Source of the DNA: Taudactylus pleione
Taxonomy: Eukaryota; Chordata; Amphibia; Anura; Myobatrachidae
Length of the DNA stretch: 64,000 nucleotides
Direction of reading: 5' to 3'
Assembly: GCA_031769625.1 (NCBI GenBank)
Contig: JAUIMM010000550.1
Location: 3,402,001-3,466,000 of the forward strand
The notes below the pieces were generated by a model, which searched no databases, had not been told where the DNA came from, and saw only the letters and a program-made list of their open reading frames with translations. Both the position numbers and the translations under genes were made by a program. Positions 34,075 through 43,000 of the stretch are shown here, piece after piece (positions within the stretch are counted from its first letter, which is position 1; each line of letters starts with the position of its first letter).

Positions 34075-34689
34075 ACAAATCGAGCCAGATCATCACGCCC
34101 CAGCAGGTGGTTTGCTGCGCTCATTGGAGGCACCTGCCATCACTCCATGAGATAGTGTATTACCTCACAATCCCATACAAATTGGGATGAAAGTCTCTGG
34201 GGCCCCCTGCACCCACCAAACACCGGTGGGTCTCTCGGAGTGAACATAATCATCCCTCCCTTGTTACACTTAAGGGTATATTTACAAATCACACATTTAC
34301 TAATACTTAAAAAAACAAATAATTGTTAGTAAATGTGAGATTTAGCCCCAGAAATGCAACATTTGCAGCAGCAAAGTGGCGATAACCTAAATCAGCATCT
34401 AATAGGTGCCTGGGGACACACAGCCGGGAAGTTGCGTCGACTGCCTGATCAACGCAGGTTATCTGGATATTCTCCATCGATTGAGGGGAAATATACTCGC
34501 AGCAATCCAGTAAGTACCCACTAAAAGGCTTATACTGCACCTCCCCCCCCCCCTGAAATATTTGGGGACAGACAAGGTGGAACAGGTTATACAGCAGCAG
34601 CTTGGATTAAAAAACAGAGAGACATAATCCTATTCTGGTGCTTGACAGTAAATATTTAAAGGATTTTTCAGAACGCGATTTGTGTTGAA
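34075..34689. other. No gene recognised
   Basis: No supported feature. Confidence 0.35.
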
Positions 34690-34837
34690 TCACAATACCT
34701 GTAATCACTGCATAGTATAGCAAAGGCAGGAACACAATAACACAATTGCCTAATGCTCCTTGATCTGCCCACTTTTGTCACACCATGAGCCCTGCACAAT
34801 CAACCCGGCTGCATCCTCCCAAGGGTTGGCAAGTATG
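34690..34837. mobile_element. hAT-like MITE family A, right-half fragment
   Basis: Ends ctcccaagggttggcaagtatg, the family A right terminus; the left part is missing. It abuts the next copy head-to-tail with one base between. Confidence 0.6.
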
Positions 34838-34838
34838 A

Positions 34839-35089
34839 CATACTTACCTACTGTCCCGGAAGAGTCAGGAGGCTACTTAAAATCGGGCTGAAACGCGTCA
34901 TTGTAGCCCCTCCCCCTGCTATGCAATTGCTGTGATCTTTGTAGTGTATAGCGGTGGGCGGGACCATGATGACGCAATCACGTCACCATACCTTCCCCCC
35001 CACAGTCCACCTACACGGCCGCCCTGCCCCCTCTAGGCCGACCTGGCTGCCCCCACCGTGGAGCTGGGGGCAGAAAGTTGGCCAGTATG
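34839..35089. mobile_element. hAT-like MITE family A, tandem neighbour
   Basis: CATACTTACCTACTGTCCCGG … AAGTTGGCCAGTATG. Shorter than other copies (about 250 bp). No matching 8-bp flanks; the left flank is the neighbouring copy, so it arose either by insertion next to it or by tandem duplication. Confidence 0.7.
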
Positions 35090-35869
35090 CACAAAACAAA
35101 TACACAAAATTATATCAACAATCAATACAGGTGGGATGAGGTTTTCCTTAACAATATACTTTTATCTACTGCTGTAGTAAAGGGATAACTCTGCAGATTT
35201 GCTTTTTAGCATATAAAGGGTTATTTACTATCACTGTGATAAAAATAAGTGTTACATTACTCTCTGTAGTTCCTTCTCGTTCATGAAGATACTTTCCTTG
35301 TACATATATGCCGAAAAATAACAATGTAGTATTTTCGAATTATAATGAATAAGGTCCACCAAAAAACGAGAAATATGATGACATTTCTGTGCATTAGTTT
35401 TCTCTTGTTTTCCCAAGGAAAAAAAACAGAGTAGATAAACACAAACAAAGAAATCTGGTGTTTATACTCTTACTAGCTGTGAGGAAAAAGATGAGCCCAT
35501 CAGAGAGTCTTTTGTAGAAAGAGTGAAGAGAGAATCTACATTGAGGGCTGTAGATAGCCGGCCTGGGCCCTATTACTATCGAGGGGGTGGAAGGTGGCCT
35601 AATCCTACATTCCCATCTGCACAGAGAAAGTGTGAGCCAAACTAATTTACAACTTCCTTGAAGGCCTCTCCTCCAGGTTTATTACTCTTGTGTCTATCAT
35701 CACTTTATACAAAAACAGGTGAAAATGAATATTTTCACCTAATTTTGTATAATTTAAGCATCAACCCCATTCAGCAATCATGTAACACAGGATATATCAC
35801 AGATATCTCCTGGTTACAAATGTGCCCCGATAATTTCCACAATCCCCATACTTTAGCATTTTTTTCTGA
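35090..35869. other. No gene recognised
   Basis: AT-rich, with a tatttactatcactgtgata word near 35222 that may mark the left end of the composite repeat spanning to ~37390. No gene. Confidence 0.35.
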
Positions 35870-37390
35870 AATTGTGAGTGATGCTGTATGCCACCCTGAG
35901 ATGGCGTACAGCATCAGATAACATGCACAAGCTGGCGTTTACACAGCAGCTTGTGCAAGAGAAGGGATCTATTGGGATCCCTCCAGCTGTCTCTACATCT
36001 CTGTCACTGGCTCCCTCCTGTTCTCTTCTGCCGGCGGGAGCTTGTGCTGCAAGGGTGCCGGGAGGGAGGTTTAGGAGCAGCGGCAGTCGCGCGGGGGGGG
36101 GGGTCGGGGTTAGACTCTGGCGGTGGGTTACAGGGGAGGGAGGGGGGGTCGGCTACAGATGCAGTTGGCCGCAGGGAGCCGGAACTGACCGGCAACCACA
36201 GAAGGGATAGGGGCCTGGGGCTGACACTGGCAGGTGCAGGGGGACGGACAGCGGGACCCGGCGCATGAAAGTTCCAGACTGGGGCAGGGGGCGAAGAGGG
36301 AGCATTACCCACAGCAGTGGGTGGGGAGAGGTGCAACCACGGCTGGGACAGAGTAGACACCTGAAAGCTGGGGCACAACGGCGGTGGGGGCTGGCACAGG
36401 ACAGTTACACTGGGAGGGGGGGGAGAAGAGTGAGGGTTACCCACAGCGGTGCAGGGTGAGGGGACACCGAGGGAGAGGATAGAGGCAGACTGCAGGCTGG
36501 GAGCTACAGCTTTCTCCCTCCTCCCCTATCTTCCTACCTCCGGTGGCTTCTGTAACTACTTCTTGCCACAATCTGCAACACTGCCGGTGGCTCTCCACTG
36601 ACGCCGGAGGCAGGCTGCGGTGCTGGCAGGGAGCGGAGACACTAGGAACAGGCTGCGGGAAGAGGAACCCAGGAGCAGCGGCCAGGGAGCAAAGAAAACA
36701 GTAGGATACAGACAGAGGCTGTGTGTAGAGAAAGGGTAGACATGGGGCAGATGCTGCTGGTAGAAAGAGGGGTGACACGGGGCAGAGACTGTGGGCTGGG
36801 AGGGAGGCAGCACAGATAAAAGAGAAAAGTATCACAATTCCGAAAAACTGACTCCACAAAAAGAACAGTTTTCGGAAGTGATACTTTTGTTAATGAGGCA
36901 TGATGATGAATGCCTCTGAACGCTACTTGGAACTACAGCTCCCTCCCTCCTCCCCTGCACAGGACCCACAGCCTATCTTCCTACCTCCGGTGGTTTCTGT
37001 AACTGCTCCTTGCCACAATCTGCAACACTGTGGCGCTGGCAGGGAGCGGAGATACTAGGAACAGGCTGTGGGAAGAGGAACCCAGGAGCAGCGGGCAGGG
37101 AGAGGAGAAAAAAGGAGGATACAGACAGAGGCTGTGTGTAGAGAGAGGGTAAACATGGGGCAGATGCTACGGGTAGGAAGAGGGGTGACACGGGGCAGAG
37201 ACTGCGGGCTGGGAGGGAGGCAGCACAGATAAAAGTACCACAATTCCGAAAAACTGACTCCACAAAAAGAACAGTTTTCGGAAGTGATACTTTTGTTAAT
37301 GAGGCATGATGATGAATGCCTCTGAACGCTACTTGGAACTTGCAGCGAGTTCAAAACATAATTATCACGAATGATAATTATGTAATGATG
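35870..37390. mobile_element. GC-rich non-autonomous element with an internal tandem duplication
   Basis: Starts near a palindromic block (gtgatgctgtatgccaccctgagatggcgtacagcatc, 35878-35916) and ends in AT-rich ctaataattatgtaatgatgaat-like sequence. The purine-rich middle (36050-36480) gives long open frames on both strands rich in Gly or Pro with no domain. The right part is a tandem duplication, annotated separately. Class uncertain. Confidence 0.4.
36505..37340. repeat. Tandem duplication of a ~420-bp segment
   Basis: Copy 1 (about 36505-36934) and copy 2 (about 36935-37340) share ctatcttcctacctccggtgg, agcggagayactaggaacagg, gtgacacggggcagagact and the end gcctctgaacgctacttggaact. Copy 2 lacks about 40 bp present in copy 1 near 36580-36620. 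High similarity suggests a fairly recent event. Confidence 0.9.
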
Positions 37391-37994
37391 AATAGACCCA
37401 TATAACTTATCACAGTAACTCTCAGTGCTTCCAGACTCTTTGCATTAGTGTCACTGCCTCTTGTTAGGCCAGTGATGTGGGGACAGGCAGGTATGCTGGG
37501 GTTCTCAGCTGGAAGTGTCAGTACAGCCCCCAATAGATGTTCTCCTCTTTCTTGTCAGAGTGTGGAGGATCTGTAACCTGATTGATTTTTTGGGGATAAC
37601 CATGTCATTAAGGACACTTTCTTGGCCATCTCCTGTCTACAAACTGTCCCCTCTTGGGGGTCTTTTCACTGTCCCCAATACATTTCAGCTCTTGGTAAGT
37701 GACTGAAAGGCCATAAGGATCAGGTTTAGGCATTATGTCATATAACAGGGATGGTTTCACACTGACCAGGAATGGGGACTACCTTTCGACTCTCTTTCTA
37801 TCCACTTTCCTCCGAGCAGGTTATTTTGTTGTAACGTGTATCAAACATTCACAACAGAGGGAAACAGATTATCAAAGTCATTCACAGACACTTATACAGG
37901 TGGTCCATCATCAAACAGCAATCCTGGTCAGTCACCTAACTTCCCACTTTCATCTATCCCATAGCCCCCTGTATTGGTCGGCTCCAGGCAGTCT
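37391..37994. other. No gene recognised
   Basis: No supported feature. Confidence 0.35.
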
Positions 37995-38423
37995 TATACC
38001 CCTTTTACACTAAATTCCCGGGTCTGACCTGGTATTTGGAACAAGGATCCAAACCAGGTCAGACCCACAACATACCCCCTTCAGACAGTGGCCCTGACCC
38101 GGGTTATTATTTCCCGGTTGGCGCCGTTCACACTGCACGCGGGTGCAGTGGAACTGGTCTGCCGGCGCTTGGAGATTACATCATCTCCAAGTGTTGGAAA
38201 ATCTGGAAGTCTCCATGCTGTAAACGGGACCTGGGTCGGACTGCAGGGTTACACGGGTCGTTGCCATGTTAAACCCTGCAAACTACCCGGGTTGAATTGC
38301 CAGGTCACTCGACCCGGGAATCCAACCCTGGCCTCAGCAATCCGGGAATCCAACCCCTCGACCCGGGAATCCAACCCTGGCCTCAGCAACCCGGGTCTAA
38401 GCTGCTAGTCTGAATGGGGTATA
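37995..38423. mobile_element. MITE family G, TATACCCC(TTTTACAC) termini
   Basis: Left TATACCCCTTTTACACT and right AGTCTGAATGGGGTATA are inverted. The inner part is rich in acccggg words, with a ~50-bp internal repeat (acccgggaatccaaccctggcctcagcaa) near 38310-38400. No ORF; superfamily not assigned. Confidence 0.6.
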
Positions 38424-38794
38424 GAGAGATCAATGCAGATCATGGAAGTTCCCTTTTATCACAATGAAAGAAAATTATTATATTAGGAGCTGTACATCCC
38501 GAGATCCAGCCCCAAGTTACCCCTAAGTAGTCTTTTCCAGTGAAAATAGTCTAAGGCAGAGGTCCCCAAAATTCACAATTACACTCCGCATTTGAAGGAT
38601 ATCCATGTTTGAGCACAGGTGACTTAATTAGTACCTCAGTCAATTTGTTTTAACCATCTGGACTCAAGCATGGATACTCTTAAATCCTACATACTACAGA
38701 AACAAATGCAAACCTCAAACATATCACCATGTTTAGCGGTACTGAAGAACTGGACCCTCCAATGATCCGCCCAACCTCTGAGACATTTATCCAT
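38424..38794. other. No gene recognised
   Basis: A fragment near 38557-38665 (aaggcagaggtccccaaaattcac … aagcatggatactcttaaatc) resembles vertebrate hAT MITE ends but is incomplete. Confidence 0.35.
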
Positions 38795-38993
38795 CGCTCT
38801 CCTCCCTTCTTGCTATCCCCCCCCCCCCCATTTTGTTCTGGATGTTTCCCCTTTTCGCTCTCTCTCTTTCCCCTTCTAGCTCTGCCTCTCTTTTCGCTCT
38901 TCTTGCCTCCCCACCCCTTTTGCTCTCTCACTTCCCCCTTTCTGCTCTTTCTCTTTCTTCCCACTTTTTGCTCTGTCCCTTCCCTATTGTACC
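38795..38993. repeat. ~200-bp polypyrimidine tract
   Basis: Almost uninterrupted C/T on the + strand, with a C13 run at 38818-38830 and cttttcgctctctctctttcc-like blocks. About 140 bp upstream of tRNA-Ile. Such tracts can form triplex DNA in vitro; here only the composition is shown. Confidence 0.9.
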
Positions 38994-39133
38994 CTGTTGA
39001 TGTACAAGCACCTTCCCAGTACTACCAGTCTGAGATCTCCCCTGAGCTGCCCCTGTGACAGCAGCACATCACACACACACACCTCCATGTCACTGTCCTA
39101 TGTCACCCATCCCGGCACAGACTCTTCTCAGCT

Positions 39134-39226
39134 GCTCCAGTGGCGCAATCGGTTAGCGCGCGGTACTTATATGACAGTGACCTGTGAGCAATGCCGAGGT
39201 TGTGAGTTCGAGCCTCACCTGGAGCA
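39134..39226 (+). tRNA. tRNA-Ile (TAT) with 19-nt intron
   Basis: Acceptor stem GCTCCAG/CTGGAGC plus the discriminator A, D-arm GGCGCAATCGGTTAGCGC, anticodon TAT at 39168-39170, intron 39172-39190 directly after position 37, then ATGCCGAGG and T-arm GTGAGTTCGAGCCTCAC. Intron position and length fit vertebrate tRNA-Ile(TAT) genes, which all need splicing. A TTTT terminator follows at 39230. It decodes AUA. Confidence 0.97.
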
Positions 39227-39412
39227 CATGTTTTGTTTAATTCCACCTTTTTCTTTTATTCCATAGTCACCAACATAAAAATGTAAACCTGATCATTTAT
39301 ATGTTCTAGAAACAGCATTTCTACAATTGAAGTCAGGAGTTTTACTTTATTTACTTTCGAGCGTTATATAAAAAAAATTAAAAAAAATTAAGTCTAGGGG
39401 AAAAACAAAAAC

Positions 39413-39485
39413 TGTTTCTGCCCGGTCTCGAACCGGGGACCTTTCGCGTGTTAGGCGAACGTGATAACCACTACACTACAGAAAC
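39413..39485 (-). tRNA. tRNA-Val (AAC)
   Basis: The minus-strand 73-nt cloverleaf has acceptor GTTTCTG/CAGAAAC, D-arm GTGTAGTGGTTATCAC, anticodon AAC (complement of 39450-39452), and T-arm CCCCGGTTCGAGACCGGG. The sixth acceptor pair is T-A instead of the more usual C-G, with both strands changed, so pairing is kept. A T5 terminator lies downstream on the minus strand (39401-39405). It faces tRNA-Ile(TAT) across 186 bp. Confidence 0.97.
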
Positions 39486-39639
39486 CTGTATACACAGACT
39501 CTCCCAAATAGCATGCTAGAGGTTACAGCTCCATGTGTTCCCGTTATTATAGTGCTACAAGCGATTCTGGGAGCAATATTTCAATGGCAGCAGAAATGTG
39601 CAGCTTAATTGTGGTGTAAGACAAGGAACAATCATCTAT

Positions 39640-39903
39640 TTCTTTAAATGTTATTCTTAGGGAGCCGGCGGCGCTGTCGCCAAGATAACTATATGTGAAC
39701 GCTCTGCATTCTAGGAGGGCTGACTCTACGGCAGCCACTGTGGACGCTCTGTCATCCCGTGCAGATGGCTCTATGGTGCTGTGAGGCGCACACAGGATTC
39801 CTGGGCTTGGAGGTGTAGGCGCTCTGATCAGCGGCAGGGCCGTCTCTATGGTGTCGCCGCTGACAGCCGCCCTCTGTGACGCTGAGGTGCGCCCGCCGTG
39901 TCC
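39640..39903 (+). promoter_or_regulatory. fbxl12: Probable fbxl12 promoter and 5' UTR
   Basis: GC- and CpG-rich stretch upstream of the first coding exon (ggagccggcggcgctgtcgcc, gtcgccgctgacagccgcc). No clear TATA box. An in-frame TGA at 39883-39885 bounds the ORF on the 5' side, so translation starts at or after 39904. The transcription start cannot be placed from sequence. Confidence 0.5.
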
Positions 39904-40070
39904 ATGGAAATCATGAAGACGTCGGCGGCGATGTGCTGCGGGGAGAGCTCGGGGATCCCGGGCCTGGGCAGCGTTATCTCTGTGACACCGACCCTGTCGT
40001 GGCTGCCGGATAGTGTCCTGCTGGAGGTGCTGAGCTTCCTGTCCGTGCGGGACCTGATCCGGAGCTGCAG
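39904..40070 (+). CDS. fbxl12: fbxl12 coding exon 1
   Basis: Encodes residues 1-55 plus two bases of codon 56, with the first half of the F-box. The donor is CTGCAG|GTGAGG. The ATG context is weak at -3 (T) but has G at +4; an in-frame TGA lies 21 bases upstream. Intron 1 (40071-45639, 5569 bp, phase 2) follows. Confidence 0.92.
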
Positions 40071-43000
40071 GTGAGGGGACATAATGAAGTGACCGTGCTC
40101 CTCTCCCCAGGTGTCACCACTGTTCCTTTGTTCTTCTGCCCCACACTAAGCCTACTCCCAGGTAGCCACGGTGTGGAACTACAAGTCTCAGCAGGGGATG
40201 TGGATCTATGTGGTTCACATATGCTGCTGCAGAGCCATAGGTTGCCTGTTACATAACCACTGGGTGTAGGTATGGCTGTCATAGATAAAGTACCAACCAA
40301 TCAGCTCCTAACTGTCACTTTACAGGCTGTGTTTGAAAAATGACAGGTTGGTTGGCACTTTATCTCTGTCCACTTTATCCCTCCAAGCGTTGACAAATCT
40401 CCCCCATAGTGCCTACTATTGAGAATAATCGCTAGTAGTATGTAAATTATACTTCTTACCCTTTTAGGATTCGATTTTATTGACATTTATGTGCATGGCA
40501 TTTATTCATGCTTGGGGGTAGCCCAGCCTCGCTGTGAGTGCCCCCTACAGTGATGAAAATGGCTTGCTTCTCAAGGACATGCCCCCTTTTCTAGTGACCA
40601 CGCCCCTTCTTTGGCATGCGCAGAGGAGTGCCCTTCTATGATAGCCGCCCTGCCCCCCCCTAGAATGAATACTGCTCGTGTATCGATAGAATGATTCCTG
40701 CTACTTAAGGAGAATAGTTCTTAAGGAAAAGCAGCAAATAACCAAGTAGATATACTTACTGTATACATTTGGTAAATGACAATTCATGGAACTTAAATCT
40801 ATATGGCCGCGATTCAATTCAGTGCGATGATTAATAGCGGTACGCTGATAAATCGGATAATGCTGGTTCTAGCGACTTAACCTAGGTGTTTAGAAGCGAG
40901 AACCGTCATTCTATGACTAAATTCACCGCGTGGCCTGCACTTTTCTTGGGTTTCTTCTCGCACCCCCAGGAGGATGCGAGAAGAAATCCTTTAAGCTGGG
41001 TACACACTGACAGATATATTAGGCGATCAATTGATCTGCCAGTATATCTGCCGACCGCCCGTCCACATGCAGCTGAGGCTGCATGTAGGGGGGCGGACAC
41101 GCCCTCGACCCGGCCACGGTGGCCAGAAGCAGATGACGGCCGGTCAGTGTGTATGAATGACTAGCATCTGCAGATATATCTGTATAGTGTGTACCCAGCA
41201 TAAGTCGGACCAAACCTCGCGCTGAATTGAAGAGCTCTGGGAGCTTCCTCCCAGGGCTTTTCGTCATCGCTTTGAATTGAATTGTGGCCTATGGGTATGA
41301 GGAGACTTGGGGGAAGAGCAAATGAGGTGGAGGACAGATTGCAGATGATGGTCCGTCCGTGAGATGGGAAGGAGTCTTAAAGAAATTGTGAAGGAAGCAA
41401 AGCCTGGGATGTCATTAATTATCCACTGCCAGAGACTGCCAGGTAAGATAAGAGGGAGCAATTTAGTAGCATAAGAACATGCGGATCATCAGTTGGGATG
41501 TGGATTTCGCTCAACATAGAAATGTGATTGAACAGTTGGAAGAACCTTTAATCATGGGGATGGAGGGGTCCAACTTCACCTCCTTACTTGGATAGCTGCA
41601 GGTAAGGCAATGTCTGACTGTGTGAGCCATGTTTCTGTTGTTATCAGAATCACAGGCTGGGCCTCTAACTAGAAGGTTATACTGGGACTTGTAGTTCTGT
41701 TGCAGCTTAAAAGCCATGGTTTGCCTTAGCCTTTGCCTGAGCGCTACCATCAGTCCTGTGTCATGCCAACAGTAAAGCATCCTGAGACTTTTCATGTGTG
41801 GGGTTGCTTCTTAGCCAAGGGAGTGGGCTCACTCACAATTTTGCTTAAGAACACAGCCATGAATTAAGAATGGTACCAAAACATTTTCCAAGAGCAACTT
41901 CTCCCAACCATCCAAGAACAGCTTGATGATGAACAATGCCTTCTCCAGCATGATGGAGAACCTTTCCATAAGGCAAAAGTGATAACTAATGGTGTCCATA
42001 CACAGTGAGATTCTTTTACACGATTTGGCCGTTTTCGATCATTTGTAATGACCAATCATGTAAAAAGTAGCGTTGAAGTCAGTGGTGGGAACCGTTCATT
42101 GGCTGAGAGGCGGAAGGCTCGCCTCTCTCAGCCAATGAGTGCTCAGCGGTTTGGTTTCCATAGTGATACCCCGCCGTTGAGCTGTCATTCGGGAAGTACC
42201 GTCCTTACAAGACGGTACTATTGTCTGCTGGTTCGCATATTTCATTTTTTTTTTTTATTTGCTAAGACCCCATGGATAGCCTACTTTGGAACAAAGAGGA
42301 CCTGAACTTCACATAGGAGACGGTGAGTATGGATATTTTTTATTACAGGTACACTATGGATTCTACTATGGAGAAGGGAACCGATGGGCTACATAGGTGA
42401 GTATGTATGCATGTATGTTTAATAAACGTATACTTTGTACGGTGTGTGTCCTGTGTTTATTTTAATATTGCTTTTGCTGTGGAACTACACTTACCAGTGG
42501 GCCCATAATGCCCCGCATGCTGGTACTTGTGGTTCTCCCAAGTACCAGCATGCGGGGGAGGCTTGCTGGGATCTGTAGTTCCACAGCAAAATACTATTTT
42601 TACTTTTATGAAATACACTACACTATCAACCCGGCACCTTCCGCCCCAGGGGTGCTGGGGATAGCCGCGGGCTATCAGCCTAGGCCTTGGCTACCCTGGA
42701 GAGGGGGGACCCCTTTATTGGGGGGGTCCCCAGCTCCACAGGGATCCCCGGCCTGGGCTGACTAGTGGTCAGGGTTAATGCTTCGGCTGGGGGCCCGGTG
42801 AAAGGGCTGCCCTGGCTGTGGCATTATCCCCCTGCTAGAAAAAGTCCGGTGCTGGTTCTGGATAATACAGGGGGACCCTACTCATTTTTTCCCCCTGTAT
42901 TTCCAGGACCAGATCAGTACGGGGGACCCCTACGTCGTTTGTCCCCCGTATTGTAGAAACCGGGGCTGGTTCTGACTAGCCCGGTGCTGGTTGTGCTTAA

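Noticed and set aside
33809..34096. Repetitive 95-residue minus-strand frame
   Set aside because: By-product of the 48-bp units; no start context or domain.
35951..36460. Gly-rich (+) and Pro-rich (-) frames
   Set aside because: Overlapping frames on both strands of a GC-rich repeat with no motif or splice context; compositional artefact.
38729..39058. 110-residue Pro/Leu/Phe-rich frame
   Set aside because: It is the polypyrimidine tract translated; no evidence of coding.
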